This document shows positions 9,408-22,252 of a DNA stretch of 64,000 nucleotides, piece by piece. Every line of letters starts with the position of its first letter. Position 1 is the first letter of the stretch. Below the pieces are notes generated by a model. It was not told where the DNA came from. It saw only the letters and a program-made list of their open reading frames with translations, and ran no database searches. A program made the position numbers and the translations under genes. Location of the stretch: contig JANAVB010033216.1 of the NCBI GenBank assembly GCA_029216955.1, positions 11,716,198-11,780,197 on the forward strand, written 5' to 3'. This DNA is from Iris pallida (Eukaryota > Streptophyta > Magnoliopsida > Asparagales > Iridaceae).

Positions 9408-12400
9408 TGTCACGACCCGCACCCTAGAGTTAGGGCACGAGACGTGGGTACGTCCAGCCTACGTCGCAGTGTCGGCGGTAGAACGCTGTCCTAGGTCTCA
9501 TACATCTAATAGTATAAGACTAAGCAGTTTATACTCCCCGAATGGGGGTGACATAGCAGAATGTAAACTCAATCACATCTAAGGTAGAACATAATGGAAG
9601 ATAGATAAAACATGAAATCCAAAAAAGATACAGCAGATAGAAGTCTAAGTGTCTAAGATACACAAACCCAGAAATACGTCTCAAATCTCGTATACAGTAA
9701 TCTATAAAGTAAATACAACTCCAGACAACTGAAAATAGCTAACTAAACAACCTCTAATGTGTCTCCTCTAGGCTAGCAGACAACCTCCAAGCTATCTGTA
9801 AAATTTATCAACAGGTCCAGTCAGGACAGGAGCTAGCACAGTACATCTCAACAAAACATAGCAGGCTAGAAAATATAATCATGCAGTAAAGTAAGATACA
9901 TGATCTGAAGAAAATACAGTATGTAAACAGAGAGAGAACTGTAATAGAAATATCTTCTATAAGTAGAGAACTAACAGTGGCTAGTGAGTCAGAGTACAAT
10001 ATAAACATGTGAATGGCATAGGAGATTCTGGGAACTATACTATAGAGTGATTCTGGGAACTGCACTACTTGAATATTATTCACATGTCTACTTCTACTCC
10101 CCCGTACCCCCAATTAATACACAAGGATCCAACCAGGTTATGTTATAATTCCATGCAAAGGCCCACAAGGGGTGATACATGGATAGCCCATAAATGGGTG
10201 ATTCTGGAAATGCCCATAAATAGGGTGATTCTGGAAAGACTCTGTGATCATGAGAGTACATGTCACAAGTGATCGAAGAATCGTAAAGCATAGTGATACA
10301 CCATGTAAGTGAAACGCACAGAATATGTAGTATACGATGCTCCCTGAGGGGATAACATCTCAAGAATAGATCCATATAGTACTAATCCGTGTTACCAACG
10401 TGACATCATCAAGTAAAGTAATCTAAAACAGGAAAATAATTCTAACAGGATATGAGATGATCAGAGAATGTACTCGCCTGATAACCTGAACAGCTGATAG
10501 GTATAGGGGTCCAACTGAAGTCACAGAGTCCTATTTAAAGTAACACAGGTTACAAGGTGTTCAAGTTGTAATAAATAAATCTCTACAAGCAACCTATTTT
10601 ATCCTAGGTTCTTCTAAGTCAAAACAACTCTAGGTCAATAATCTAGTCAAACTAGGTCAAGTGTTGACTTACAGTTGACTTTGGGTCAACTGGTCAACTC
10701 TGGTCAATAATCTAGTCAAACTAGGTCAAGTGTTGACTTACAGTTGACTTTGGGTCAACTGGTCAACTCTGGTCAAACAGGGTCAATTCTAGTCTAATTA
10801 TTAAAGATATAAAGTGTACTTCATTATTCGTACGTCGAAACTTACGACACACAAATTGAGATAAGAAGATCAACGGTAAAGTTGATAATCTTATTATAGT
10901 GATCCACGTGGCCATCTTGTCAATTTCAGTGATGTGAGATCACTGGAATTGACTGAGCTCAGTTTCGTTGTACTAATCCCGAAATACGAACATTATAAGA
11001 ATTCATTATTAATTAATTATAAAAAGGTTAAACTCAGAGAAATTATCAACAAACATTGTCGGATGATAAAATAAATATCGCCAACGTGTCCAGAATAGTC
11101 AAATTAGCTAGGATAGCCTACCCATCGGTCCAATTTGGACACAAGGGCAAAAAGGCAATTTCGGGTCAAAACGGTATCCGTGTCGAAGCCGTTTTACACC
11201 GAAAAACGTGCAAGAAAATAAGTTTATAAAATATAACAAATTATATATCCATGAAACCAGAATGATGATACGAACCCAACGACATTTTCAGAATTGGATT
11301 CCGTTGACCCGATCTCAATTTGGTCCGTTGACCAGAACTTGGAATTCTGATATGCACGAAAATGCGTGCCGGAGCCAATGTTCTCAAAACTCAGCAAACT
11401 ACATGTCAACGAGTCCAGAATGGCGATACAAACTCAAGGTATATCTGGAATTGGATTCCGATGAGCCGATCTCAAAATGACCCGTTGACCCGGATATTGG
11501 TATCCGACTTGCACCGAAATGCATGCCGGATCCAATGTCCACCAAAACCTAGCAAATTATATATCAATGAGTCCAGAATGATGATACGAACTCAACGGTA
11601 TCTCCAGAATTGGATTCCGTTGAGCCGGCGTCAAAAAGTCCCGTCGACCCAGACTGTGGGACTCACTTTGCACCGAAAAATGTGCCAGGGCCCACGTTCT
11701 CCAAATCTAACAAATTTTATATGAAAACATGCCCGAGCGATGTCACGAGTCTACTGGTGGTGTCAGAAATTAAATCTGGAGTCCCGTGTTCAAAAATGGA
11801 ATTTTACAAGTTAGAAATTACGAATTCGGACGACCAACTTTGGCGTCGAATTCAACCAATCAAACAAGCTCACAATGAAACGAAACTAGAGGGGTAGCAA
11901 GAGGGTTATACCAGCTTCGCATAGGAACTGGTAGCACGCCAAAGGGAGCTGCGGTGGAGGAGGTACAAGCTGACGAAGTTTACCCCACGAAACTGTCCAA
12001 AATTAATACAATTTAAACGGTCAACTTGGTGGCCGGTTTTGATGTATCAAACGATAAAATCAACGGATGAAAATTGACAGTAGTGAAGGTGGATATACCG
12101 AGATTGTGACGGAGCAAAGAAATCACCGATCCAACGGTCAAATTTTTCGAAAATTGTGTGCGAAGTTGCTGCGATGGGGCGCCAAAACTGACTTGATTTC
12201 GAGCGCGTCACGGCAGGAATTTGTGCGAAATGCACGAATTGTCTATACGTCGCGCTGGAGGAGGAGAGGCGGACCAAGGGAGGGTCGCCGGTGTTCGTCT
12301 GCCGCGGGGGGCCTTGGCCACGACGGTGCGTGGCTGGCGACGGTGCTGCACCGCCCGTGCACGTGGCCGGAGTACGCGCGGCTGTCTGCAGTGGCAGCTA

Positions 12401-13776
12401 CTGCTGTTGTGCTGGCCACGGTTGCCGGCCAGCTAGACGTACGATGGTGCCTGGCCAATATACGGCGAGGCGACGGGGTGGCACGGCGAACGCGACGGCG
12501 CCGTACGGTGGAGGTGATGGCGCGCTATGGTGTTGATGATGGTGATGGCCATGGTGTTGGTAATATGGTGAAGAGGAAGAGGGAAGTGGAGTTGGCCAGG
12601 GTGGGTGGCCGGCGGCCAGGTGGTGGTCGACGGCGTCGGCCACGCCGGAGGGAGGAGGTGGTCGTGTAGCCGGGGGAAGGAGCTTGGGGTGAGCTGCTGG
12701 TGGTTGGTGTTTTGTATGGGTAATAAAATATAGTGAGAGAGAGAAATTGATGTAATAATTAATGTGTGTGTGAGTTGCGAGGGGAGGAGAGAGAATACCA
12801 CCCCTAGAAGTTAGGGCCGGCTGAATGAGAGGGTGGGGAAAAATTGAATGTAGGGATTTTAATGGTTAGGATTAATTAGGAGGATCACATGGCTAGGATT
12901 AAATGGGGATTGAATATTCTTAGGGATTTAATCTATGGAATATATACTCAGTATTTGAAGTGGAAAACTAGGTTTTGAATATTATTTTTGGACACAGAAA
13001 AATGAGGGTGTCACGATGGAGGGTAGCACGAAGCTGGGCTGGACTTGGTGGAGCCGGATTGGATCAAAATCGGACATTGTATAAAAATCAAATAAAAATA
13101 GGTGTTGATGATCATGAGTAAATAAGTAGCACACGGGGATTCCAATAAATGGGACACAAGTGTCGTGCGGGTAGTAGACTCAATGTGGGCCATGTCCATA
13201 TTTGGGGCTGACAGGTTTTGGTCGACAGGGTACCCACAAATCAAGTTAGGAAATGAATGTGACACCGTGGGATAAAATAAAATCGGATCACGTGTCAGGA
13301 AAGTTGTGTGAAGCAAATGGAGCATAAAATGGCGTGTCTGAGTGGGACACGAATGTCAAGGGTGAAGAGTGTCTCGAGTAGATCATGCATGATGAGTTGG
13401 TTTCAAGAAAATGACTGGTCTTGTGCTCCCAAATTAAAAGTCACGATAACGTGCTAATAATGATCAAAGAAAAGAGTGGGAAAAATAATTAATGATCAAA
13501 TGGTCTAATTCGACCCAAAGTTGTGCAAAGTAAAAAGAGTACAAGGGAACAAGTTTGGATGGGATATTATATACCATCTTGAAGGTAATCTTGTCCACTA
13601 TAAAACTCGTGAAGAATATTTCCAGAGTTGAACATCCCTGACACTCCAAATATCAAAGGCACGGAAAAGTACACTTAAAGATAAATAAACAGAATAATTA
13701 TTTATTGAAACTAATCAATCAGAAAATTAAAATAAAATAAAATAAAAAAATCAACCCAAAATGCAGGGTGCTCACA
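9408..13776 (-). mobile_element. Solo LTR S1 (Tekay/Del-type gypsy), 4369 bp
   Basis: Read on the minus strand it starts TGTGAGCACCC and ends GGGTGCGGGTCGTGACA. It is flanked by the 5-bp TSD CTTGC at 9403-9407 and 13777-13781. The sister LTR of B carries the empty site with a single CTTGC at 21045-21049, which proves the insertion. No internal domain is present. Its 3' terminal bases nearly match those of S2 (63400-63512). A GC-rich patch at 12200-12680 holds overlapping open frames on both strands, none with a recognisable domain. Confidence 0.93.
10633..10770. repeat. 69-bp direct tandem duplication of a TTGAC-rich unit
   Basis: Two copies of a 69-bp unit, 10633-10701 and 10702-10770, appear identical by eye. 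Each carries GGTCAA/TTGACT motifs in both directions. It is the W-box-like region of S1. Confidence 0.85.
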
Positions 13777-14966
13777 CTTGCTACCCTCTTATGGAATCCT
13801 GTGTCATGACGTGTCATATCTGGATCCTTTATATTATTCGGAGATGGGGAGTTATTAGTGGTTGTGTGATCAAAATCCCTACTTGTTCTTCATACTTGTA
13901 CTTGTTACTTGTTCATAGCTATACCCTCGCTCATGATGGATAAAGCCTGATTCTACTTGTTCATAGCTTTCCATGGTGGTCGGCCTGATCCTGCTCCTTT
14001 GTACACTTGTTCATAGCCGGTCAGATGGAAAGCCTGATCATGTTTCCCAAGCTGATCACATAACGCATTAATAATTCAAGACACTTTTTATATTTATTTA
14101 TCATAGGAGGCTAAGTTCTATTCAGGAAAAAGGGTTACAACCCCGGTCCTTGTTTGGTTTACGGGTTGTAACTTAGTTTCCGAATAGTTCCTAAGTCATC
14201 CTATATATTGTCGTCCTATTCAGTACTCACATCCTATTACATATTTTATGTTGTTTTTGTCTTGTATTTCATATGTTCTACATGCTCTTATGCTATATCT
14301 TGATTGGAGGTTAGGTTCTATTTGGGAGAAGGGTTACAACCCCGGTCCTTGTTTGGTTTATGGATTGTAACTCGGCTTTCGAATGGCTCCCAAGTCTTCC
14401 TATATCTTTGTCTTGTGTTTCATTATACTGTCTCTTATAGAATTTGTCAATTCATATGGAACTGCTGTTAGTGTTTGTACTTGCTCATTTTTCTGACAAG
14501 ATATCGTTGATATATTACAGATATTTCTGAGGCAGACTGCTCGACCTACTATGGGGTCGAGACAGATGGAGACTTAGGCCAGGACTGTGGCCTGTTAGTT
14601 GTGCCACTAGACTTTGCACTCCCAGAGTAGTTAGCTTAGTTAGGCTTGCCTGGACTACGATCCAGCTTTTGTTTTAGACTGTAGTAGCTTATATTTATAT
14701 TTTGTGAACTCACTACGATCCAGCTTTTGAACTCATTTCTTGTTTTCACATCTGTCATATTTTCTTTTCGTGCTATCTATCTTAGTATTGTTTTGTGATT
14801 GAGTTATGCTATATATATTCCTCCGTGCGGAGATGACAGGTACCCTTATATTTTATCTAGTTGTAGCATTTATAGACGACCTATACATCGTTCTACCATC
14901 GATTCTGTGGCGTAGGCTGAACGTAACCACATACTCGTGTCCCTAATTAGGGTACGGCTCGTGACA

Positions 14967-15223
14967 CATTTTTGTGGTGGCCCACGCAGGTCAGTATCGC
15001 AATTATTGCGATCTTGTAATGGTGCTCGACTTAAAGTACTAATTACGAGCCTGCGATTAGGACATAGGATCTAGGATATGATAGGAGTTACTCAATCACA
15101 TTTTAGGAAAATTCTGATCTTTTGATTACCATGACAACTCTTCTTACATTGAATTAAATTGTCCTTCCTTGATATTCCTTATCATGTGCCATATTGATCT
15201 CCTTGTTTCAATCTATCCTCCGG
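14967..15223 (+). other. leader between 5' LTR and gag of gypsy B
   Basis: A non-coding leader. It should hold the primer-binding site just after 14966, but the bases there (CATTTTTGTGGTGGCCC) match no tRNA end that I recognise with confidence. Confidence 0.5.
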
Positions 15224-16560
15224 ATGACGATTACCCGCTCTCGGGCAGCAGGATCTAGTACTGTTCCAGAGAGGCCTGATCCGGTAGGACCTCCACTTCC
15301 AGCTGTGGGAGCTGCAGTTGAGGGAGTTTCCACCTCAGTTTATGCCCTTCAGACGGGAATAGCAGCGACAGTTCTAGGAGGTCTTCCTCCTCCAGCAGTG
15401 GGACCGTCTATAGTCATTCTTGAGACTCTTCCACTGCCGCCTCCGCTACCGACATATGCACAGCAGATGATGCAGACCCAGAAGGCCCAGGCAGAGGCAC
15501 AACAGCATCAGGCTGACGCATCCTACCACTAGATAGAGGTGCTACGGCAGAGTATGGAGAACTTCCACCAGCTGGCGATGGCAACAGTTGAGAGGGTAGT
15601 CCCAGGTACAGTTCAGGGTGCCCCAGTTTAGCAGCAGAGTCAGGGGAGGCCTGGCACATATCTAGATTTCAGAAAGATGAATCCGAGGGACTTCAAGGGT
15701 ACCGAGGGTATCCTGTATGCAGATGACTGGTTGGAGGACGTCCAGAGGAGCCTGGAGTTAGTAGAGGTTCCGAGGGGACTATGGGTCACAGCTGCGGCGA
15801 GTCAGTTCTTCGATATCGCCTTGACGTGGTTTCGTACGGATCCTCGTGCATCGATGAGGGGTTTGACATTGGAGAACTTCAGATAGCTCTTTAAGGAGAA
15901 GTTCTACCCCGATGTGGCTCTGACAGCTCTGGAGGCCCAGTTAGTCAGATTGGAGCAGGAGAACTCGTCAGTGTACGAGTATGCAGCGGAGTTCTTCCAT
16001 CTGAGTAGGTTTGTACCAGATCTGATCCAGAATGAGGGGTATAAGGCCCGTAAGTTTCGAAGGGGACTTATTCATACGGTTCGTACTTGTACTTCCGGGC
16101 GACGTGATGCGACCTTCGAGCAGATACTGATGGAGGCGCAGATAGCAGAGGAGGACTTCGACCTCAAGTCGAAGAGGGACAGTGACGTTCTTGGAGCGAG
16201 TTCCAGTACGGGGCCGGTAAAGCGCCCTCACTTCTAGCAGAGGCAGATTCAGCAGCAGCCTCAGTTACAGCTTTAGCAGGCACCAGCACGTGCCCACCAG
16301 CAGCAGGGTTAGGGCCAGATACAGGCCATACAATGTGCTTTCTGCGGGAAGCCGGGGCACACCCGGGAGGTTTGCAAGATGAGGCTATGAGTTTTTTTTA
16401 TTCTGTGGAGCTCCAGATCACCAGATAAAGAACTATGCTGCTCGTGCAGCTAGACAGGCAGGTCAGGACAGATTACAACAGGCTAGAGGAGGCCAGCAGG
16501 GCCGAGCTTTTGCCATGGCAGTTGAGGGCACTCAGTCAGTAGCAGGGCAGATTGCATGTT
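15224..16560 (+). pseudogene. gag: gypsy gag of element B, amber-riddled
   Basis: One frame reads from the ATG at 15224 (MTITRSRAAG) to about 16390. It contains the retrotransposon gag core at 15677-16237 (FKGTEG, ADDWLEDVQRSLE, LTWFRT, LFKEKFYP), a Gln-rich linker, and a CCHC zinc knuckle CAFCGKPGHTREVC at 16334-16375. Stops at 15530, 15629, 15884, 16235, 16274 and 16310 are all TAG, most where Gln is expected. TGA follows at 16388. After a run of T (16391-16398) the frame shifts to a second, damaged knuckle and an Arg/Gln-rich tail to about 16556. Coding then ends abruptly with no protease or RT. The protein would be the capsid/nucleocapsid. Confidence 0.88.
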
Positions 16561-17026
16561 CCAATCTTTCGATCTCATTTCTGTATTGCCTTCTTATAAT
16601 TGTCTTGAAATTCGATTCCATCTGTTCCTTGATCGTTTGATAAAATTTTGTTCTTGTGATGTGATTTTCTTCTGAGATAAGTCATATGGGCTAGGTCACC
16701 TTGATTATGAGATTTTAGAATCCTCTAGGGTCATGCTAGCAGGCATAGTGAGGACATATAGTCGGATTATGGTCGTATTTCTCGGGTGTGGGAATTTAAG
16801 ATTTTCGCTGCCAAGCATGCGGCAATACAAAATTTTTAAATACCATGATTCTAGAGGTATATACCTTAGTCGAGGACTCTGTGATTATCGTAGCCTTGCT
16901 CACTAGCATGACAGAGATTCTGAGTATCATGATTTTGGACAGACGTATATGATTATCGAATTGCATAATTTTCTTGTGATTGCTTTATTTTAATTTCGAG
17001 GATGAATTTTTTTAGGTGGATAGATT
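16561..17026 (+). other. 3' internal end and polypurine tract of gypsy B
   Basis: Non-coding. It ends with AATTTCGAGGATGAATTTTTTTAGGTGGATAGAT just before the LTR at 17027. The same TTTCGAGGATGAATTT block precedes the LTR of gypsy A at 38825. The join of gag to this end near 16560 marks the internal deletion that removed pol. Confidence 0.7.
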
Positions 17027-17321
17027 TGTCACCCCAAGTTTTCAAGAATAGGGGTATTTTGGTCATTTTTCATTTTTGAATATTTTTAAAATTTATTTTA
17101 TTATTTATGATATTGTTTTGAGGTTATTTGAGTCGGGTTTGAATTTTAACTCAATCTGACTTGTATCGGAGATCCGGGGTAGCTTTGACTCTAGTGGAAC
17201 CCACTCATTAGTTGGGCATGGCCCACATGACATTATTTTAGTTAATGTGTTAGACTAATTTTTCATGAAAAGGTTTAGTTTGATTAGAGACTTAAAACTA
17301 GACTAATTTAGCCTCAACCTA

Positions 17322-18200
17322 CACTACAAGAAAAAAACCCTTTCACAACGTTGCAAAAATGTTGTAAAAGGTCTCTTACAACGTTTAATAGAAGGTTGTT
17401 ATATCCAGGGTTGTAAAAGGGGGGTTATCTTCCACAATGTTTGTTTGAATGTTGTAAAAATGTTGTAGAAGTTCTTCACACAACAATTTATAAACATTGT
17501 GGAATTTTATAAAATCTGACAAAAAAGTTTCTATGACATTTGGCAAGTATTGTAAAAACACCTTTTAAAACATTTTGCAAGTGTTGTAAATATAATGTTA
17601 AAACATATTGCAAGTGTTGTAAATATAATGTTAACATTTGACAAGTATTGTAAAAACATTGTAAAAAGAGTTTATACAACTTTTAACAAATGTTGTATAT
17701 TTTATTCAATCATGTTTACCAAACGTTGTAATATATATTTTTGTATGTTGTAATTATAACATCAACAATGATTTAAAAGTATTGTAAATAAATTTTACAA
17801 TGTTTAGAAAAGTTGTTATAATGTTATCTTACAATAGTTTTGAAACGTTGTTGATTATGTTTCCATTTTAAATAATATATAATTTATAAATAAAAATATA
17901 TTGATTGCAATTATACTAATACAAATACATTACATTATTCTAATTTTCACTAGGCGCATAAACAATCAGTTCAAGTTAAGATTGAACCAAATAATGAGCA
18001 AAAGGAACAAAATTACAATAACTTGAACACAATACATATTACAAAAGCAATAGAAGACTAAAGAAATGTTCTCTAACATTTTTTTACAATCATTTGCATG
18101 TTCAAAATGCTATTGCGAAAAATCCTCAGAGCTTTGGAAATTTGAAGCCAATGCTTACTCCAACTTGACTCCGCAACTCGTATTAAGTCGACTCCCATGC
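17322..18200 (+). mobile_element. CACTA-type fragment with ACAACGTT subterminal repeats, one end only
   Basis: It starts CACTACAAGAAAAAAACCC, a typical plant CACTA terminus, preceded by the possible 3-bp TSD CTA (17319-17321). The next 550 bp carry many copies of ACAACGTT/ACAATGTTT/TTGTAAA motifs in both directions, as in CACTA subterminal regions. AT-rich non-coding sequence follows. I find no matching inverted terminus, and LTR sequence resumes near 18200, so the right boundary is approximate. It encodes no transposase. Confidence 0.72.
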
Positions 18201-19429
18201 TCGTTATGCTTCGGTTAGTTTTAAACATGGAACAACATTCATTGATTGGAGTTCCTAATATTAATTAATAGGACAAGTGGGGTATTTTAGTCTTTATCTA
18301 ATAGGACACCTATGCCATTTCATGGCCGGCCAAGCTAGAGGGATAGGGTTGAGCCTCCTTTGTTATTATCCACTCCATTTTCGCTCTCTTGTTCTTCCCC
18401 AAAAATTAGAGAGGAGCCTCCATTCTTTTCCACCGTCAAATCAATCCATTCCTTCTTTAATCCCTTTATTTTCTTCTTTATTTTTATCAAAAGGAGGAGC
18501 TAGCTAGATTTGGGGAGTTTTGGAACTTGTTCGTGTCCATTTGGAGGTCTCTTCGTGTCGGTGTCGTATCGGAAGGAGTTTCCTTGGTTTTAATCAACCG
18601 GAAGGTATAATCTTTCCTCTATTTCATTCCTCTATACATTTAGGATTAATTTGAACCCATAGGAATGGCCCCCATGGTTGTATCTCTATTTGTGTCCATT
18701 TTGTGTCCATTTTGAGGTCATAGGAGTGTCCTTTGTGTTGTGTTTTGTGTCCTAGTGGAAAACCCCCAATTTTGGACACACCTAGTGTTTGTAATATTGT
18801 GTGAATGATTTATTTGTGTTTTAATCTCAGATTTTAGAATTTCTAAAATGTTGTTCTTCATGGTATCTTAATGTATCATATTCTATATATATATATAATC
18901 TCATTTGTTATATATTAATATTGTGTATGTGTGTGTCTCTCTCTCTATATATAATATATTGAGTGTGTGGGTAATCTAATATATATATTTCATGGGTGTG
19001 TGTGTGTCCTTATATATATGTTTGTGTGGTTTATTGAGAGTTTGAGTGGGATATAGAGAAAGTAATGTAGAGAGGGTGTTAGAGAAGGAAGTGGAGAGAA
19101 GTAGAGAGTGATAGGGAGAGTTTGAGTGAGATGGAGGGAAGTTGTAGTGGTGGAGTTCATGTAGTTGAAGGGGGAGGAGAGAACTGCTGTTTGGGCAGCA
19201 CTGCTCGAGAGGGGAGGAGCTGTTGTCTTGAGGACAGCGGCAATAGCAGTAAAGAACAGCAGCAATAGCAGCATAGGAGCACAGCAGTAGCAGTCCAAAT
19301 AACAGCCTGCTGTAGCAGCATTGGAGACTGGTTTGCAGCAGTATGTGAGGGGGAGCAGCCCCATTCCCATGACCCATATTTCAGCCTTTATCCCCCCTCC
19401 ATTTCAGTTTCAGTTCTTCTATCATTTCA

Positions 19430-19960
19430 GCCCTTCATTTCATATTCATTTATTCATTCAATTCAGCCTATCCCCCTACATATCAGCCTTTCCATTCATG
19501 CATCCATTCATTCTTCCATACATCCTTCATCCATTCATTCATGTATCATTCACTCAGCCCTTCATTTATTCATCAGTCCACTCAATTCGGTCATCCATCC
19601 ATTCCTCCATTCATTCACTTCAACCATTCATGCATTCAATCATAATCCCCCCATTCACCAATCAGCCACATATGTTCATTCAACCACCCACCTACATATC
19701 TATCTATCCATACATGCATTCAGTCATTACACATTCACCCTTTCATTCATCATTCACTATATTCAATTTATACACCCATTCGACCACTTATTCACCTATC
19801 TATTAATCCATTCAATAACAATCCACACATTTACCTATCAATTCACCCAACCATGTATCCATTCAATCCATTCAATTCAACCACCCTTTCATTTCATTCA
19901 TCTATTAATCCATCCTTCCATGTATTTCAATCATCTATTCAATCATTCCCCTCACCAAAA
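19430..19960. repeat. degenerate ATTC/CCATT tract, 3' LTR copy
   Basis: The counterpart of 7780-8295 with the same order of variants. The two differ by scattered substitutions, as expected of LTRs that have diverged since insertion. Confidence 0.85.
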
Positions 19961-20339
19961 AACAGTCCCTTAACCCTAGAATGTTTAAGTGTGAGGGTTA
20001 GTTAGAGTGTTAGTGACCATGTTGAGGTTGGTATACTAATGAGGTAAGTAGGATTTACCCTATTTCTAGGATAAGTCCTAAGATACTTCTAGATGTGAAA
20101 TTAGAGTATCAAGATACCATGGCATGGTATCGGGATACGAGGGCATGGTATTAGGATACCATGTTGAGGTAGAAGTGCCTAGAAACTAAGGTAAGGGGTG
20201 TGATAGTGACTTACCTTGGTAAGGTAATAGGGTGAGTTAAGGTAATTGCCTATAGCTAAGGTATGTGATTTAGGGTTTAAGATATGATTAGAATATAGTT
20301 CCCTTGGTTGGTAATGGTCAAAAATAGTGCTCCTAGACA

Positions 20340-20720
20340 AGTTTTGACTTCGGTTGACCATTTTGACCAAAAGTCAACAAAAGTCAACCGAAAGTCAAAC
20401 TTAGCCTAAAAGTGACTTGAATTGACCGAAACCAAACTAGAGTTGACCAGTTGACTGAAAGTCAACAGTTGGTCAACATTAGCCTAGTTTGACCTAGGAT
20501 TGACCTAGAGTTGACCAGAGTTCACCAAGGTTGACCAGTTGACCAAAAGTCAACTATAAGTCAACCTTTGACCAGATTGACCTAGTTTGACTTGGATTGA
20601 CTTTCTGTGACCTTATTTGACCTTGGTTGTCCTAGTGTGACCTAGTTTGGCTCAGTATGACTTAGTATGACCTAGTTTAGCTTGGTGTGACTTAGTTTGA
20701 CCTAGTTTTGACTTAGACTT
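20340..20720. promoter_or_regulatory. dense TTGAC(C/T) array, 3' LTR of B
   Basis: The counterpart of 8698-9065. Copy number differs slightly: there are fewer serial GTTGACCAG units, and an extra TATGACTTAG segment near 20655. Confidence 0.6.
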
Positions 20721-22252
20721 GCATATCATGACTAGATTTTCTTTCATTATTAAATCCTGTTTGGACTCATGGTATCTCATCTTTAGGTCTGTGATTACTC
20801 TGAGCATCTGTTCACCTTATCAGCTCAGGACCACAGGCGAGTACATTCCCTGCTAGTTTTTATTGTCTTGATATCTGCTATATCCGATTCAGTTTTAGTG
20901 TCTTACTTGATTTTCAGACACGATAGTTCACGGACTAGTATATGTTGGATCATGACATGAGATGTTGTTCCTAGATTTCTTGGTATATTGGTACATTTCC
21001 TGTCTTGTTCCCTATACTTGTATAGATACCGATTCCTTAGGGGACTTGCTACCCTCTTACGGAATCCTATGTCATGACTTGTCATGTCTGGATCTTTTAT
21101 ACTATTCGGAGATGGGGAGTTATTCGTAGTTGTGTGATCAAAATCTCTACTTGTTCTTCACACTTGTACTTGTTACTTGTTCATAGCTACACCCTCGCTC
21201 ATGACGGGTAAAGCCTGACCCCACTTGTTCATAGCTTTCCATGGTGGCCGGCCTGATCCTGCTCCGTTGTACACTTATTCGTAGCCGGTCAGATGGAAAG
21301 GCTGATCATGTTTCCCAAGCCGATCACATAACACATTAATAATTCAAGGCACTTTTTATATTTATTTATCATAGGAGGCTAAGTTCTATTCAGGAAAAGG
21401 GTTACAACCCCGGTCCTTGTTTGGTTTACGGGTTGTAACTTAGTTTCCGAATAGTTCCCAAGTCATCCTATATATTGTCGTCCTATTCAGTACTCACATC
21501 CTATTACATATTTTCTGTTGATTTTGTCTTGTATTTCACATGTTCTACATGCTCTTATGCTATACCTTGATTGGAGGCTAGGTTTTGTTCGGGAGAAGAG
21601 TTACAACCCCGGTCCTTGTTTGGTTTACGGGTTGTAACTCGGCTTTCGAATGGCTCCCAAGTCTTTCTATATCTTTGTCTTATATTTTATTATACTGTCT
21701 CTTATAGAATTTGTCAATTCATATGGAACTGCTGTTAGTGTTTGTACTTGCTTATTTTTTGATAGGATACCGTTGATATATTACAGATGTTTCTGAGGTA
21801 GACTACTCGACCTACTATGGGGTCGAGACAGATAGAGACTTAGGCCAGGACTGTGGCCTGTTAGTTGAGCCACCAAACTTTGTACTTCCAAAGTAGTTAG
21901 CTTAGTTAGGCTTGCCTGGACTGCGATCCAGCTTTTATTTTAGACTATAGTAGCTTATATTTATATTTTATGACATTGTGATGTTGTTTGTTTCTCTTCG
22001 GCTGTGTTGGATGTTGAACTCATTTCCTGTTTTTACATCTATTATATTTCTTTTTCGTGCTATCTATCTTAGTATTATTTTGTGATTGATTTATGCCATA
22101 TATATTCCTCCGTACGGAGATGAAAGGTACCCTTATATTTTGTCTAGTTGTAGTATTTATAGACAACCTATACGGCATTCTACCGTCGATTCTGCGGCGC
22201 AGGCTGGACGTAACCACATACTCGTGCCCTAATCAGGGTGCGGGTCGTGACA

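Larger units (their letters stand above)
7273..14966 (+). repeat. 5' LTR of gypsy B (right part), interrupted by S1
   Basis: Pieces 7273-9407 and 13782-14966 align collinearly with 3' LTR positions of about 18870-22252. The shared landmarks, in order, are a TA/TG microsatellite, a GC-richer patch at 7520-7740, an ATTC-rich tract, a TTGACC array and the GTGACA end. The part before 7273 lies left of copia element 1, outside the window. No primer-binding site is obvious after 14966. Confidence 0.82.
7273..22252 (+). mobile_element. Gypsy element B (Tekay/Del-type), pol deleted, heavily nested
   Basis: Two long direct repeats flank a 2.06-kb internal region (14967-17026) that holds gag and a 3' end with polypurine tract but no pol. 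The LTRs start TGTCACCCC (17027) and end GGGTGCGGGTCGTGACA (22252). The 5' LTR begins outside the window, because copia element 1 cut it. B interrupts the gag-protease part of gypsy element A, which resumes at 22253. The expected right TSD is CCGAG (22253-22257); its partner is outside the window. Later insertions are copia 1, S1 and a CACTA fragment. Confidence 0.8.
17027..22252 (+). repeat. 3' LTR of gypsy B, 5.2 kb including a CACTA fragment
   Basis: It starts TGTCACCCC directly after a polypurine tract and ends GTCGTGACA. From about 18870 on it matches 7273-9407 plus 13782-14966. At 21045-21049 it keeps the single CTTGC that was duplicated by S1 in the sister copy. CT-rich sequence at 18380-18490 probably belongs to the transcript leader. 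Confidence 0.88.

Noticed and set aside
12067..12669. 200-codon open frame on the plus strand in S1
   Set aside because: It is antisense within an LTR, Arg/Gly-rich because of GC-rich sequence, overlaps open frames on the other strand and has no recognisable domain.
15224..16390. TAG read through or reassigned as an amino acid
   Set aside because: TAG also ends normal frames and appears at many unrelated sites, including Trp positions; decay by deamination is simpler.
18976..19377. Minus-strand 133-codon frame conserved at 7364-7747
   Set aside because: It is conserved only because the two LTRs of B are copies of each other; composition is low-complexity Cys/Leu/Ser.
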